64,000 nt of DNA from Thermoanaerobacterium thermosaccharolyticum DSM 571 (GTDB lineage Bacteria > Bacillota > Thermoanaerobacteria > Thermoanaerobacterales > Thermoanaerobacteraceae): the NCBI RefSeq assembly GCF_000145615.1, contig NC_014410.1, positions 1,537,501-1,601,500 on the forward strand, given 5' to 3'. Below, piece after piece: positions 21,172-32,200 of the stretch. Made by a program: the position numbers and the translations under genes. The notes under the pieces are model-generated. The model did no database searches and was not told the DNA's origin. It saw only the letters and a program-made list of their open reading frames with translations. Each line of letters opens with the position of its first letter. Position 1 is the stretch's first letter.

Positions 21172-22532
21172 TTCCTCCTCAGTATTTCATATGTTTTTAT
21201 TGCTATAGCACATTCAAATCTCTTTTTCTGCATTTCGCATGACAGTTCATGTGGTTTATTTATATCTCCATTCATATTATAATTATTGGCAAAGCATCCA
21301 CCGCTGCAATAAAATCTCGCCCAACACTCGCTGCATTCTTTTCTCTTATATATGTCGCTTTTCATAAATTGGCTTTGCAATTGTGTATTTTCAATTCCGC
21401 TATCTACGGTTCCTAATTTATATAAATCATTACCTACAAATTGATGGCATGGATATATTTCACCATCTGGCGTTATTGCTGCGTATTCAAATCCAGCTCC
21501 GCAACCCTGAAGCCTTTTCTTTATACAAGGACCATTATCTAAGCTGATTTTAAAATGATAAAAAGAAAATGGCCTTCCTTCATCAATCCTTTTTATATAT
21601 TCTTCTGTAAGTCTATCATACTCTTTTAAAATTCTTTCCATGTGTTCTTTTTTTATGGAATAATCAGTATCTTCCTTTTCTACCACTGGCTCTACAGATA
21701 TCTCTTTTATACCCATGTCGGCCAAGTGCAAAACATCATTTGTAAAATCTAAGTTTTTTGCTGTAAAGGTTCCTCTAACATAATGTTCTTTATTGCCTCT
21801 TTTTGAAACAAAATTTTTAATCTTTGGGGCTATTACATCATATGAGCCACTACCATCAATCCTTTTTCTCATGCCGTCATTTATCTCTTTTCTGCCATCA
21901 AGACTTAATACAACATTAGAAAAATTCTCATTTATATATGATGCCTTTTCATCATCAAGCAATACTCCATTTGTCGTGATTGTATATTTAATGGTTTTTC
22001 CATGTTTTTTAGCTTCTTGTCTTCCGTACTCAACTATCTTTTTTACAACTTCAAAGTTTAAAAGTGGCTCTCCGCCAAAAAAGTCTACCTCCACAATCTT
22101 TCTATTGCCTGAATTTTTAATTAAGAAATCTATCGCTTTCTTTCCAACTTCATACGACATCAGTTTCCTGCCGCCTTTAAAATCGCCTGTCGATGCAAAA
22201 CAATAGCTACATCTTAAATTGCAATCATGTGCCACATTCAGACAAATAGCTTTTATAACAGAATCCGTCCTGTTTATATCTAAATCCTTGTACACATCTT
22301 CAGAATAAAGAAGTCCTTTATTTCGTAGAGATTCTATTTCTTCATATGCATCTTTAATTTCATCTTCAGAATATTTATTTTTAAGCAAACTAACTATAGT
22401 ATTAAAATCATTTTCAGTGTACAAGTCTAATATTTCATACGTCAAATCATCCACAACATGAATTGATCCGCTTACTGGATCAACTACGATATTCATTCCA
22501 AGTTGTTTATATTTATGTATCTGACTATACAT
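21168..22532 (-). CDS. scfB: SCIFF peptide maturase, radical SAM/SPASM
   Basis: This 454-residue enzyme installs thioether bridges in the SCIFF peptide encoded just upstream. The N-terminal 90 residues form a peptide-recognition (RRE-like) domain. CNLRCSYCFASTGDF near residue 104 binds the radical-SAM 4Fe-4S cluster, EVDFFGGEPLLNFE near 155 is the SAM-binding turn, and the C-terminal cysteines (CHQF, CSECWARFYCSGGCF) form the SPASM auxiliary clusters. GGAGG lies 5 nt before the ATG. Pairing with the 45-residue six-cysteine peptide makes the assignment firm. The natural role of the mature product is still unclear. Confidence 0.95.
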   Translation of the reverse strand: MYSQIHKYKQLGMNIVVDPVSGSIHVVDDLTYEILDLYTENDFNTIVSLLKNKYSEDEIKDAYEEIESLRNKGLLYSEDVYKDLDINRTDSVIKAICLNVAHDCNLRCSYCFASTGDFKGGRKLMSYEVGKKAIDFLIKNSGNRKIVEVDFFGGEPLLNFEVVKKIVEYGRQEAKKHGKTIKYTITTNGVLLDDEKASYINENFSNVVLSLDGRKEINDGMRKRIDGSGSYDVIAPKIKNFVSKRGNKEHYVRGTFTAKNLDFTNDVLHLADMGIKEISVEPVVEKEDTDYSIKKEHMERILKEYDRLTEEYIKRIDEGRPFSFYHFKISLDNGPCIKKRLQGCGAGFEYAAITPDGEIYPCHQFVGNDLYKLGTVDSGIENTQLQSQFMKSDIYKRKECSECWARFYCSGGCFANNYNMNGDINKPHELSCEMQKKRFECAIAIKTYEILRRK

Positions 22533-22554
22533 TTTAACCTCCTATACATTTTAA

Positions 22555-22581
22555 ATGGCAGTAATAAAATATTACTGCCAT
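22555..22581 (-). other. Hairpin between scfA and scfB
   Basis: A perfect 11-bp stem (ATGGCAGTAAT with ATTACTGCCAT) and 5-nt loop lie between the peptide and maturase genes. The stem is followed on the minus strand by a weak T tract (TTTAAAAT). It would make a partial terminator or an mRNA-stabilising 3' end for the peptide message, giving more peptide than enzyme. Confidence 0.7.
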
Positions 22582-22595
22582 CAGCCTATGTAAAA

Positions 22596-22733
22596 TTAAT
22601 TTTGGCACTCCTGATTTGCAACAGTGCACGACGTTTTACATGCAGACTGGCATGATGCCTGACATTCACCGCAACCAGGCTTTTTAAGGCTATCTTTTAA
22701 TGATGTTCTATTGATTGTTACAATATGTCTCAT
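22596..22733 (-). CDS. scfA: SCIFF six-cysteine peptide precursor
   Basis: Reading the minus strand from ATG 22733 gives a 45-residue peptide that begins MRHIVTINRTSLKDSLKKPG and continues with six cysteines at 21, 24, 28, 32, 36 and 43 (CGEC, SCQSACKTSC, then QEC). This is the SCIFF family (six cysteines in forty-five residues), universal in Clostridia. An ATG two codons earlier (22739) is only 1 nt from GGAGG, whereas 22733 is 7 nt away and yields exactly 45 residues. The maturase follows after a hairpin. The peptide is ribosomally made and post-translationally thioether-bridged. Confidence 0.97.
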   Translation of the reverse strand: MRHIVTINRTSLKDSLKKPGCGECQASCQSACKTSCTVANQECQN

Positions 22734-22757
22734 TTTCATACCTCCTCTTCCTAATTG

Positions 22758-22766
22758 ATTATATCA
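22758..22766 (-). promoter_or_regulatory. Extended -10 promoter of scfA
   Basis: TGA followed by a perfect TATAAT (22758-22763 on the minus strand) lies 25 bp upstream of the scfA start. No good -35 is seen at 17 nt. It overlaps nothing else in the gap between scfA and the preceding membrane gene. Confidence 0.55.
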
Positions 22767-22787
22767 TATAATTTGTGACAATAAAAG

Positions 22788-23180
22788 TTAAAGATTAATG
22801 CCTATCATACCTCCAATAGCACCTAAGATAATTCCCCATAAGAGCTTTAAAGCTATGTCTGAAGTTAATCCTACTTCTTTTAAAAAATAGGTACCTAGAA
22901 ATAACATTATCAGAACATATAGAAGACCAGCCAATCCACCATTTAGCCATCCTTTGCTTCTTGTATGACGTGCAGCTATTGCACCAGCCAAAACTATGCC
23001 AATTATCGTTATCAGCATTGTAAGTGTAGGAAGTGTTAATTCTGAAAGGGGTGTGTACGTCAATATTAATGCATACACAATGAAAAATGCCAGCGTAATT
23101 ATATAACTTACCAATAGCCCTATGATTATGCCAGGTATATTTAATGTTCTATTATCATAATTTTGAACTTTGCCCTTCAA
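22788..23180 (-). CDS. TIGR04086-family membrane protein
   Basis: A 130-residue protein with four predicted membrane helices (roughly residues 16-40, 48-70, 78-97 and 108-128), conserved small residues in GIVLAGAIAARHTRSKGWLNGGLAG, and no enzymatic motif. The pattern and its position immediately before scfA match the TIGR04086 family of Clostridia. I start at TTG 23180, 8 nt after GGGAGG; the ATG pair nine codons earlier lies upstream of that site. Function unknown. Confidence 0.7.
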   Translation of the reverse strand: MKGKVQNYDNRTLNIPGIIIGLLVSYIITLAFFIVYALILTYTPLSELTLPTLTMLITIIGIVLAGAIAARHTRSKGWLNGGLAGLLYVLIMLFLGTYFLKEVGLTSDIALKLLWGIILGAIGGMIGINL

Positions 23181-23258
23181 GTATGGCACCTCCCTCTTAT
23201 TCATCAATAAATTTTATGCAGTTAAAGAAAACAATATTACATTTTCATTTAATCCCAT

Positions 23259-23285
23259 AAAAAAAATGCGGTTACCCGCATTTTT
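23259..23285 (-). terminator. Terminator after yajC
   Basis: On the minus strand AAAAATGCGG pairs with CCGCATTTTT around a 4-nt loop and is followed by further T residues (T8 in all). It lies directly after the yajC stop and ends the queA-tgt-yajC series. Confidence 0.85.
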
Positions 23286-23287
23286 GT

Positions 23288-23572
23288 TTATTTATTTTCA
23301 CTTTGAGAGTTTAAAACTTTTCCAACTGACCATTTAGCTATCTTCAGTTTAACCTTGTCAGCACCGACTTCAATTGTAATTGCATCATCTTTTATGTTTA
23401 ATATCCTGCCGAATATACCGCTTTTCGTCAAAATTTCATCTCCAGGTTTCAATGCATCAATCATCGCTTTCTCTTTCTTTTCCCTTCTCTGCTGTGGCAA
23501 TATTAGTAGAAAGTAAAAAATTGCCATAAAAATTACAATTTCGCCAATCAAATAAATCGTCTGAGCGTTCAT
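23288..23572 (-). CDS. yajC: Preprotein translocase subunit YajC
   Basis: YajC is a small membrane partner of SecDF. One membrane helix (about residues 5-22, IYLIGEIVIFMAIFYFLLIL) is followed by PQQRREKKEKAMIDALKPGDEILTKSGI in the usual order and a beta-rich C-terminus with IAKWSVGKVL. I start at ATG 23572 because AAGGAGG is 6 nt before it; a longer open frame upstream adds 17 residues of no known match. It follows tgt directly, as in many bacteria. Confidence 0.94.
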   Translation of the reverse strand: MNAQTIYLIGEIVIFMAIFYFLLILPQQRREKKEKAMIDALKPGDEILTKSGIFGRILNIKDDAITIEVGADKVKLKIAKWSVGKVLNSQSENK

Positions 23573-23573
23573 T

Positions 23574-24713
<1,140 letters not shown>

Positions 24714-25739
24714 TTAAATGATTAGCATTGCATCACCAAAACTATAAAATCTATATTTATTGTCTATAGCTGTTTTATATGCATTCATGACATTTTCCTT
24801 GCCTGCAAAAGCAGATATCATCATAATCAATGTCGATTCCGGCAAATGAAAATTAGTTATAATACCATCTATGGCTTTATACTTATATCCTGGATATATA
24901 AATATGTCAGTCCATCCACTACCAGCATGAATAATTCCATTTTCATCAGCTACTGTTTCAAGAGTCCTTGTAGATGTTGTCCCAACTGAGATAATCCTTC
25001 CACCGCTTTCTCTGGCGGTGTTAATCGCCTGTGCTGCTTCTTCTGTAACAGTATAAAATTCGGAATGCATTTTATGCTTTTCTATTACCTCTTCTTTAAC
25101 AGGTCTAAAAGTTCCAAGTCCCACATGAAGAGTTACAAATACCGTTTTTACGCCATATTTTCTTATGTCATCTAAAAGCTTATTTGTAAAATGTAAACCT
25201 GCTGTAGGCGCAGCAGCCGAACCTTCATGTTTTGCATAAACCGTCTGATACATATTTTTATCTTCTAATTTTTTCTTAATATACGGTGGTACAGGCATTT
25301 CACCTAATTTATCAAGTACTTCTTCAAAAATACCTTCATAGCTAAATCTAACAATTCTTCCGCCTACATCTGTGTTTGAAATAACTTCTGCTTTTAACTC
25401 CCCATTGCCGAAAATGAACTTTGAACCTATTTTAGCTCTTCTTCCTGGCTTAACTAATATCTCCCATTCGTCACTGCTTAGCCTTTTCAAAAGGACAAAT
25501 TCAATCTTGCCACCTGTATCTTCTCTAACACCTATTAACCTTGCTGGTATTACCTTTGTGTCATTCAAAACCAATACATCATTCGGATTTAAATAACTTA
25601 TTATATTTTTAAAAATATCATGTTTTATCTCACCTGTTAACCTATTTAAAATCATCAATCTTGACTCGTCTCGGTTTTTTAACGGCTCCTGTGCAATAAG
25701 CTCTTCAGGTAAATCATAATAAAATTCATGTAAATTCAT
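24714..25739 (-). CDS. queA: S-adenosylmethionine:tRNA ribosyltransferase-isomerase
   Basis: QueA moves the ribosyl group of SAM to preQ1-modified tRNA, giving epoxyqueuosine. The 341-residue protein has the family opening ([15 protein letters not shown]), SRLMILNR near 25, PYIKK near 155, and the highly conserved [14 protein letters not shown] near 172 and HVGLGTF near 206. GGAGG lies 8 nt before the ATG. It precedes tgt by 15 nt. Confidence 0.97.
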   Translation of the reverse strand: MNLHEFYYDLPEELIAQEPLKNRDESRLMILNRLTGEIKHDIFKNIISYLNPNDVLVLNDTKVIPARLIGVREDTGGKIEFVLLKRLSSDEWEILVKPGRRAKIGSKFIFGNGELKAEVISNTDVGGRIVRFSYEGIFEEVLDKLGEMPVPPYIKKKLEDKNMYQTVYAKHEGSAAAPTAGLHFTNKLLDDIRKYGVKTVFVTLHVGLGTFRPVKEEVIEKHKMHSEFYTVTEEAAQAINTARESGGRIISVGTTSTRTLETVADENGIIHAGSGWTDIFIYPGYKYKAIDGIITNFHLPESTLIMMISAFAGKENVMNAYKTAIDNKYRFYSFGDAMLII

Positions 25740-25768
25740 ATTTGTGCCTCCAAATATTACTGTATTAT

Positions 25769-27349
25769 TTATAAAGCCTTGTTATTAATTGTATCATAAA
25801 CGTCAATACCTTTATAGTAGTATTTTAATATATCAATATAATTATACCCATGATCTGCCATTCCGCGAGCTCCATATTGACTTAACCCAACCCCATGTCC
25901 AAAACCGCTTCCATTTATTGTATACGACGCAGATGGAACCTTTTGTCCACTTATCTTGGCTGTGCCACTTTGACCCAAAACATATACATCACCACTGCCA
26001 ACAGTTTTCAATCCGTTAGCAGATATAACACTTAAATTAGGTAAAGATTTTTTTACAACACCTTGCTGCGATAATATGTACGCTTCACTATCACTGTTTA
26101 CACCATTGTTGTTTATTGTTATCATCGTACTTTTTAAATTAAAAAAACTTCTTATGTCGTTTTTGTTCAAAACATAGTTCCCCTTATCACCATAAATTGT
26201 AACTTGTATAGCTCTGCCCGTCCAACTTTTGCTTGTTACCTTGACATCAACCACATTTCCTACATCAACTCCACTGCTTTTCAATTTTTGTTCAATAGAA
26301 TCTGCCGTAACATCCACCGACCAATTATCAAGAGACTCGTTATAGCCAAATACATATTTATCCTCAACGCCTCTTAAATAAGGAACACTATTTGAATAAA
26401 CATTTTCACTATCTTCCGTATAACCACCGCTATGAGAATGGAATATAGCTTCTATTGGCTTTCCATTATAAACAGCAATTACGCCCTTTGTATCATCAAC
26501 AGCTTTGTTTGAATTGGGATTTTCACCGTCAAATCCATTATACGCCTGACAATTTACATCATTTGTTAAATCAAATCCATACTTACTATACTTGCCTAAA
26601 TTATAGACAGCATAAGTTCTTGCTGCCACAGCTTGCGCTTTTAATGCTTCTATATTCCAAGAAGCCGGCATTTCCGCTGGCACAACGCCATATAAATATT
26701 CTTCTAAAGGCAATACATTTATTGCAGTCATATCACTTCCTTGTTGCCTTATAAATTCATAATAACCTCTGTACTTTTTTCCATTAATAGAAATTGGATT
26801 ATCACCAGTTAAGTTCATAAGATAAAGTGTATTGCTTTCAGCATACAAAAACACATTTTTACCGTTCTGAGTAATCACTATATTTTTATTTGGGGATACT
26901 ATCTTTATATCCGGAAATTTCGCTATTAAACTTTTCATTGCCGAATTTGCGTCAGATTGGTTTGAATAAGGACCAATGTAAATATGGAAACCACTGTCAT
27001 ATCCAACAATCGAATTTGGAATGCTTGTACTTATTTTTGATTGTTCACTTTCTGCAGTTGCTTGATCCTGGAAGTTTCCCTCTTGAAGATAAAAATTGTC
27101 ATCTTTCATCACTTGAACACTGCTTGAAGCTATGTTATATATGTATCTGATATTTCCAGAATTGTCATTTGCGCCTAATTTAAAGCCACTTACAGAAGAT
27201 AACGAATAAGATGGCAAAGAACTTGAGCCATAAAAAAGCCCAATCTTCACTAAACTTGGCATGTCAATGCTGGCATTAACGTAGCTTAACGTACTGGTTA
27301 AAATAAGTAAAAACAATAAAAAGACAGCTACATACTTTTTCGACCTCAC
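25769..27349 (-). CDS. SpoIID/LytB-domain protein with SPOR-like repeat
   Basis: An exported 526-residue protein. Residues 1-27 are a signal peptide ([17 protein letters not shown]). A SPOR-like cell-wall-binding segment lies around 90-150 ([21 protein letters not shown]). The SpoIID amidase/transglycosylase domain follows (about 195-480), with [32 protein letters not shown] and the closing [19 protein letters not shown]. SpoIID-type enzymes cut peptidoglycan during engulfment, but such LytB-like copies also act in vegetative wall turnover. The start is GTG with AGGGG 8 nt upstream. It lies between DUF2905 and queA in the ruv series. Confidence 0.88.
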   Translation of the reverse strand: MRSKKYVAVFLLFLLILTSTLSYVNASIDMPSLVKIGLFYGSSSLPSYSLSSVSGFKLGANDNSGNIRYIYNIASSSVQVMKDDNFYLQEGNFQDQATAESEQSKISTSIPNSIVGYDSGFHIYIGPYSNQSDANSAMKSLIAKFPDIKIVSPNKNIVITQNGKNVFLYAESNTLYLMNLTGDNPISINGKKYRGYYEFIRQQGSDMTAINVLPLEEYLYGVVPAEMPASWNIEALKAQAVAARTYAVYNLGKYSKYGFDLTNDVNCQAYNGFDGENPNSNKAVDDTKGVIAVYNGKPIEAIFHSHSGGYTEDSENVYSNSVPYLRGVEDKYVFGYNESLDNWSVDVTADSIEQKLKSSGVDVGNVVDVKVTSKSWTGRAIQVTIYGDKGNYVLNKNDIRSFFNLKSTMITINNNGVNSDSEAYILSQQGVVKKSLPNLSVISANGLKTVGSGDVYVLGQSGTAKISGQKVPSASYTINGSGFGHGVGLSQYGARGMADHGYNYIDILKYYYKGIDVYDTINNKAL

Positions 27350-27370
27350 ATCAAATACCCCTTTACATTT

Positions 27371-27583
27371 TTATTTTCTAAAAAACCACAATATAATCGT
27401 TAAAAGCAGACTAATTATAATAGATGTCATCAACGGAAAGTAAAAAGTAAAATTGCCTCTTTTTAGAATAATATCACCAGGCAAATGACCAATCCCAAAT
27501 TTTCCTCCCAACAACAAAATTATACCTACTATAACCAAAATTACACCAATGCTGATTAAAACTTTTCCAAATTCTTGAAACAT
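27371..27583 (-). CDS. DUF2905 family membrane protein
   Basis: A 70-residue protein with two membrane helices (about 7-28 and 48-68) separated by GIGHLPGDIILKRGNFTFYFPL, which is the conserved DUF2905 signature. It follows ruvB by 9 nt with GAGGGG before the ATG. The ruvB-DUF2905-spoIID order recurs in Clostridia. Function unknown. Confidence 0.85.
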   Translation of the reverse strand: MFQEFGKVLISIGVILVIVGIILLLGGKFGIGHLPGDIILKRGNFTFYFPLMTSIIISLLLTIILWFFRK

Positions 27584-27592
27584 ATCTACCCC

Positions 27593-28588
27593 TCATTCAG
27601 GAATACTGTAGTTTAAATATTCATATGCTAATTTTGTTGCTATCCTACCTCTAGGAGTTCTGTTCAAAAAACCAATCTGCATTAAATACGGTTCATAAAC
27701 ATCTTCTATTGTTTCACTTTCTTCACCTATTGATGCAGCAATAGTGTCTATCCCTACAGGACCGCCTGAAAACTTTTCTATAATAGACTTTAGCATTTTT
27801 CTATCGATGTGCTCAAGACCCATATCATCAACGCCCAACATATCAAGAGCATCTTTGGCAGTTTCAAAATCTATAAAGCCATTACCTTTTACTTGTGCAA
27901 AATCTCTCACTCTTTTTAAAAGTCTATTTGCTATCCTAGGCGTCCCTCTAGAACGCCGTCCCAATTCATATGCAGCTTCATCATTTATACCTATATTTAG
28001 TATAGCAGACGACCTCTTTATTATTTCACTTAAATCATTGACAGAATAAAATTCTAGCCTCATAATAACTCCAAACCTATCCCTCAGTGGAGACGTCATT
28101 AATCCCGCTCTAGTCGTTGCCCCTATAAGCGTAAAATGCGGCAAGTTAAGCCTTAAAGATCTAGCGCTCGGTCCCTTTCCTATAATTATATCTAATTCAA
28201 AGTCCTCCATGGCAGGATATAATATCTCTTCCACACTTCTATTTAATCTGTGTATTTCGTCTATAAAAAGAATGTCATTCTCCTGCAGATTAGTAAGTAT
28301 TGCTGCTAAATCTCCGGCCCGTTCTATTGCCGGTCCAGAAGTTATCCTTATGCCAACACCCATTTCATTTGAAATGATATTCGCAAGAGTTGTCTTACCC
28401 AGACCCGGTGGTCCAAAAAGCAGCACATGATCAAGAGGCTCATTTCGCATTTTCGCTGCTTCTATATAAATTTTTAATTCCTCTTTTATCTTTGTTTGAC
28501 CTATGTACTCAGACAACCTTTTAGGCCTTAAAGAATACTCGGAGGCATCTTCTGGTGTAAAATTTTGTGTTAAAATTCTGTCCTCCAT
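27593..28588 (-). CDS. ruvB: Holliday junction branch migration ATPase RuvB
   Basis: RuvB is the hexameric AAA+ motor that drives branch migration at junctions held by Ruv[12 protein letters not shown] opens the protein, [14 protein letters not shown] (Walker A) is near residue 60, [11 protein letters not shown] (Walker B) near 108, and the arginine-finger region [12 protein letters not shown] near 165. The C-terminal winged helix ends with [12 protein letters not shown]. 331 residues, full length. AAGGTGA lies 6 nt before ATG. Confidence 0.98.
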   Translation of the reverse strand: MEDRILTQNFTPEDASEYSLRPKRLSEYIGQTKIKEELKIYIEAAKMRNEPLDHVLLFGPPGLGKTTLANIISNEMGVGIRITSGPAIERAGDLAAILTNLQENDILFIDEIHRLNRSVEEILYPAMEDFELDIIIGKGPSARSLRLNLPHFTLIGATTRAGLMTSPLRDRFGVIMRLEFYSVNDLSEIIKRSSAILNIGINDEAAYELGRRSRGTPRIANRLLKRVRDFAQVKGNGFIDFETAKDALDMLGVDDMGLEHIDRKMLKSIIEKFSGGPVGIDTIAASIGEESETIEDVYEPYLMQIGFLNRTPRGRIATKLAYEYLNYSIPE

Positions 28589-28597
28589 ACAATCACC

Positions 28598-29164
28598 TTA
28601 TTTCATAAGCTTTTTCAATGCCTCTCTCAAGGCATTTTCAGTATTAGTACAATCTATCCCGTATAATGCTGATATCGATTCTTGTCTGGTATAACCAAGA
28701 GATAAAAGTGCATTTAAAACATCTTCTGATGCATCATCAATTTTAACTGCTTCTGCGTTGTTAATAAATAATTTGTCTTTAAGTTCCAGTATTATCCTTT
28801 GAGCTGTTTTCTTGCCAATACCTGGAGATTTCTCTATAATCTTTGAGTCACCATTTTTTATGGCATTATAAAAATTATCAATCGAAATTGTAGATAAAAT
28901 TGAAACTGCTGCCTTTGGTCCTACCCCATTTACAGCAATCAATTTTTTAAAAATTTCCATCTCATTTATTGTCAAAAAGCCATAAAATTGAAATCCATCC
29001 TCTTTTACATGCAAATATGTATAAAGTTTTATTATATCGTTTGTATTTGGCAATTCTCTCAACGTACTTGTTGGCACGATTATTTTAAATCCTATACCCA
29101 GCGTCTCAACAACAACATAATCAATACCTCTTTCTACAATGGCACCTTTTATATAATCTATCAT
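28598..29164 (-). CDS. ruvA: Holliday junction DNA helicase subunit RuvA
   Basis: RuvA recognises the four-way junction. The OB-fold N-terminus has [13 protein letters not shown] and [13 protein letters not shown]; the helix-hairpin-helix motifs are [16 protein letters not shown] near residue 80 and [17 protein letters not shown] near 113; domain III at the C-terminus contacts RuvB. 188 residues. Its ATG overlaps the ruvC stop (ATGA). Confidence 0.97.
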   Translation of the reverse strand: MIDYIKGAIVERGIDYVVVETLGIGFKIIVPTSTLRELPNTNDIIKLYTYLHVKEDGFQFYGFLTINEMEIFKKLIAVNGVGPKAAVSILSTISIDNFYNAIKNGDSKIIEKSPGIGKKTAQRIILELKDKLFINNAEAVKIDDASEDVLNALLSLGYTRQESISALYGIDCTNTENALREALKKLMK

Positions 29165-29658
29165 TTTAATGACCCCAATTTCATATTCATAATATTGCTA
29201 TTGCAGTGACAAAGGGCCACCGCCAATGCATCAGCCACGTCATCAGGTTTTGGTATCTCATTTAAGCCTAATATAGCTTTAACCATATTCTGAACCTGTT
29301 TTTTTTCCGCCCTCCCATACCCTACAACAGACTGTTTCACTTGTAGAGGCGTATATTCAAAAACATCTATTCCGCAATTAACCGCAGCCAAGATGGCAAC
29401 TCCTCTAGACTCGCCTATAGTAATAACAGTCTTAGCATTTTTATTAAAAAAAAGTTCTTCAATAGCCATAACATCAGGTCTATACTTCTCAATCAATAAT
29501 ATCGTACCATCGTATATTTCTTTAAGTCTTATGCTTTTTTTTATACCCACACGCGTTGTAATTGCACCGTACTCTAAAACTTTAAATTTACCGCAATCAT
29601 CATCAATTATTCCATAGCCCATAATCGCTATTCCGGGGTCTATCCCAATAATCCTCAT
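29161..29658 (-). CDS. ruvC: Holliday junction resolvase RuvC
   Basis: RuvC cleaves Holliday junctions. The acidic active site is visible as GIDPGIA (D7), AIEELFF (E67) and [12 protein letters not shown] (two aspartates near 140). 165 residues. GAGGAGG precedes the ATG. It is the first gene of ruvCAB and is separated from the upstream BofC-like gene by a terminator. Confidence 0.97.
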   Translation of the reverse strand: MRIIGIDPGIAIMGYGIIDDDCGKFKVLEYGAITTRVGIKKSIRLKEIYDGTILLIEKYRPDVMAIEELFFNKNAKTVITIGESRGVAILAAVNCGIDVFEYTPLQVKQSVVGYGRAEKKQVQNMVKAILGLNEIPKPDDVADALAVALCHCNSNIMNMKLGSLK

Positions 29659-29710
29659 CTAAAAGTCCTCCTCGTATAATATTTTAACATCTATCTTATA
29701 CATAGACAAG

Positions 29711-29738
29711 AAAAAACTCCCTAAATTTTAGGGAGTTT
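29711..29738 (-). terminator. Terminator after the BofC-like gene
   Basis: AAACTCCCTAAA pairs with TTTAGGGAGTTT and the minus strand continues with T residues (TTTTTTCTTG). It begins in the stop codon of the gene at 29737 and separates it from ruvC. Confidence 0.85.
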
Positions 29739-30291
29739 AACTGCTTAAGTTTGCAAGTATCGAATATGCTTCATCAATGTCTTTTACTACTATATTATTT
29801 AAAATCCTTTCTTTATCATTTGGATTTAAATTATTTACGGAGATATCAGTTTTTTCAACTAAAGAACGACCTCCATTGCCATCGCTTTTAAATAATGACA
29901 CATATCCGTCCGAACTTGAGATTATATAATAATCCGATGGAAAACCATTTTTTTCTCTATATAAAACGATCCTGTCATTTCTAAATTCTTTTATACTCCA
30001 GCCGCTATAAATCTTCGCTATATCTTCTTTGCTCTTTCCATAAAGTGAAGCCCCGATTTTTTGCTCTTCTCTTGTAAGATCGCCATTCCCCTTATATAAA
30101 GTTTCAAAAATCAATTTGCCACTTGGTCCTATAGAATCTTTTGACATCACACTATTAACGCTTGACTTTGTATACTGCGGTATTTTTGAAGGGCGATTAT
30201 AAAATTTAATATAGTATAGGTATCCAGCCAAAAAGATTATTATTATAAAAATCAGTATAATAGATATAGTTCTCTTTCCACGAAATTTCAT
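29737..30291 (-). CDS. BofC C-terminal-domain-like membrane-anchored protein
   Basis: A 184-residue protein with one N-terminal membrane anchor (about 8-30, SIILIFIIIIFLAGYLYYI) and an extracytoplasmic domain. The C-terminal half (IVLYREKNGFPSDYYIISSSDGYVSLFK, then a DISVNNLNPNDKERI region) resembles BofC_C, which in Bacillus acts between forespore and mother cell to delay pro-sigma-K processing. I start at ATG 30291 because the longer frame adds 41 residues without domain match and runs towards the divergent cheW. The ribosome binding site is weak (AGGTTG). A sporulation role is inference. Confidence 0.65.
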   Translation of the reverse strand: MKFRGKRTISIILIFIIIIFLAGYLYYIKFYNRPSKIPQYTKSSVNSVMSKDSIGPSGKLIFETLYKGNGDLTREEQKIGASLYGKSKEDIAKIYSGWSIKEFRNDRIVLYREKNGFPSDYYIISSSDGYVSLFKSDGNGGRSLVEKTDISVNNLNPNDKERILNNIVVKDIDEAYSILANLSS

Positions 30292-30434
30292 AATATAACA
30301 ACCTACCTTTTGTATTTTAGCTACTTCCACTTTTTTGTAATTATAACCAATAAAAATTTTTTTATACATAAAAATTTTTGAAGGATTTTGTAAAATTGTA
30401 TCGAATAATATCATTCGAGAGGAGATGGTTTATT

Positions 30435-30881
30435 ATGCTAAATCAAATAGTTATATTTAAATTAAACGACGAAGAATTTTGCGTCGACATAATGGATGTT
30501 CTAGAAATAATAAGAATGCAAACTATAACAAAAGTACCTGATGTACCAAGTTTCGTAGAAGGTATAATCAATTTAAGAGGTACTGTCATTCCTATTATAG
30601 ACCTTAAAAAGAGGTTAAAGTTGAAATTGACTAATTACGATGATGACACTAGAATAATAATAATCAAAATCAATGAAAAGTCTGTTGGCTTCATTGTAGA
30701 TTCTGTAACAGAAGTGCTACACGTTGAAAACGGCTCTATAAAAGAAGCACCCGACATAATAGCAGGAATCGGAAAAGAATACATTGAATCTGTCGTAAGT
30801 TATGACGATCGTTTAATTATAAACTTAGATTTGGAAAAAATACTGACAGAAAATGAAAAAAAGGAAATAGAAGAAATGTAG
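30435..30881 (+). CDS. cheW: Chemotaxis coupling protein CheW
   Basis: CheW links chemoreceptors to the CheA kinase. The 148-residue protein has the two-lobe beta-barrel pattern with NQIVIFKLNDEEFCVDIMDVLEIIRM, the receptor-binding VPSFVEGIINLRGTVIPIIDLKKRL, and VGFIVDSVTEVLHV. GAGAGGAG lies about 10 nt before ATG 30435; an upstream ATG at 30378 would add 19 unrelated residues. It stands alone, away from any che operon, so it may be an accessory copy. Confidence 0.93.
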   Translation: MLNQIVIFKLNDEEFCVDIMDVLEIIRMQTITKVPDVPSFVEGIINLRGTVIPIIDLKKRLKLKLTNYDDDTRIIIIKINEKSVGFIVDSVTEVLHVENGSIKEAPDIIAGIGKEYIESVVSYDDRLIINLDLEKILTENEKKEIEEM

Positions 30882-30895
30882 TCATTTCTTCTATT
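30866..30895. terminator. Bidirectional hairpin between cheW and yebC
   Basis: A perfect 13-bp stem (AATAGAAGAAATG with CATTTCTTCTATT) and 4-nt loop span the stop codons of both convergent genes. T-rich tracts are modest, so termination efficiency is uncertain. Confidence 0.6.
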
Positions 30896-31625
30896 CCTCT
30901 TCATCTGGCACATCTACATTATGGTATATTTCCTGTACATCATCATTTTCTTCAAGCTTTTCAATGAATTTTTCAAATTTTTCATAATCGCTGTCAGAAA
31001 GCTTTACTGTGTTCTGAGGTATCATAGTTATATCAGCAGATGACATCTCATAACCAGCACTTTTTATAGCATCTTTAACTGCCTGAAAATTAGAAGGATC
31101 TGTCAATATCTCATATTCATCACCATCAGAAGAGAAATCATCGGCACCCGCATCTATAACAAGCATAGCTAACTCATCCTCATCAATGTTTTCACTTTTT
31201 TCAATGGTTATAAGGCCTTTTTTATCAAACATCCAAGCAACACAGCCAGAAGAACCGAGGCTGCCTCCGCTCCTATCAAATATATGCCTTATATCGCCTG
31301 CAGTTCTATTTTTATTATCTGTTAAAGCTTCAACTATTATCGCAGAACCAGCAGGGCCATATCCCTCATAAACAACTTCTTCAAGATTTCCGCCACTTAA
31401 TTCGCCAGTCCCCTTCTTGATTGCCCTTTGTATATTATCATTGGGAAGATTATTAGCTTTTGCTTTTTCTATAGCATCTCTTAATTTACTGTTTGTCTCC
31501 GGATCTCCGCCTTCCTTAGCAGCCATTATTATGTCTTTAGTAAGCTTTGTAAATATTTTACCCTTCTGTGCATCCATCTTTTCTTTTTTGTGCTTTATAT
31601 TAGCCCATTTTGAATGTCCAGACAT
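30891..31625 (-). CDS. yebC: YebC/PmpR family DNA-binding regulatory protein
   Basis: The 244-residue protein has the universal family opening ([23 protein letters not shown]), the second conserved segment [19 protein letters not shown] and FDRSGGSLG. YebC proteins have been described as transcription factors and more recently as translation factors that help at difficult peptide motifs; either may apply. AAGGAGG precedes the ATG. Monocistronic, convergent with cheW. Confidence 0.95.
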   Translation of the reverse strand: MSGHSKWANIKHKKEKMDAQKGKIFTKLTKDIIMAAKEGGDPETNSKLRDAIEKAKANNLPNDNIQRAIKKGTGELSGGNLEEVVYEGYGPAGSAIIVEALTDNKNRTAGDIRHIFDRSGGSLGSSGCVAWMFDKKGLITIEKSENIDEDELAMLVIDAGADDFSSDGDEYEILTDPSNFQAVKDAIKSAGYEMSSADITMIPQNTVKLSDSDYEKFEKFIEKLEENDDVQEIYHNVDVPDEEE

Positions 31626-31818
31626 AAAAAACCTCCTTTACTTAGTGCCAAAAATATTTTATCAAAAAACATCCCATAAGTAAAATTTTTAATTTTCATA
31701 ATGATACCATACAACTTTTCTATAATATTTTCTAATCTCACATAAAAATTTTAAACCTATACATATCTTATGTCAATTGATACAAGAATATATTATAAAT
31801 AGTTTTTTAGGTGATAAA

Positions 31819-32178
31819 ATGGCTAATCGAATAAAATTGCTAATAATCGGTTTTGTTACAGGAATCTTAAACGGATTATTTGGAGCCGGCGGTGGTACAA
31901 TTATTGTGCCTTTTATGGTTTTCTTGCTGGGAATAGAAGACCATAAAGCACATGCTACCGCAATATCCATAATATTGCCACTTACAGTATTGAGTTCTAT
32001 AATATACATAAAAAATGGTATATTTAATTTTCCTACAACATTAAATGTTACTTTAGGCAGTGTTATAGGAGGATTGTTGGGGGCATTTCTTTTGAACAAA
32101 GTTCCAATAAAATATTTGAGAAAATTATTTGGAATAATAATGATAATCGCTTCAATAAGAATATGGATTATTAAATAA
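31819..32178 (+). CDS. TauE/SafE family half-transporter, N-terminal type
   Basis: A 119-residue membrane protein with four hydrophobic segments, beginning with IGFVTGILNGLFGAGGGTIIVP, the glycine-rich signature of the first TauE/SafE repeat. Full-size members have 240-270 residues in two repeats; here the second repeat is encoded separately at 32201-32614. TAGGTGA lies before ATG 31819; the upstream ATG at 31777 is rejected for lack of a binding site. The two genes are probably co-transcribed and may form a heterodimeric exporter of sulfite, sulfonate or another small anion. Confidence 0.8.
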   Translation: MANRIKLLIIGFVTGILNGLFGAGGGTIIVPFMVFLLGIEDHKAHATAISIILPLTVLSSIIYIKNGIFNFPTTLNVTLGSVIGGLLGAFLLNKVPIKYLRKLFGIIMIIASIRIWIIK

Positions 32179-32200
32179 AGCATGTGAAAGGATCGTCACA

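Noticed and set aside
29737-30414. Long 225-codon start for the BofC-like gene
   Set aside because: It would cover the region upstream of cheW and place 41 unrelated residues before the membrane anchor.
31773-32183. Minus-strand open reading frame of 136 codons
   Set aside because: It is antisense to the first TauE/SafE gene, which has the family glycine motif and a ribosome binding site; the opposite frame has neither.
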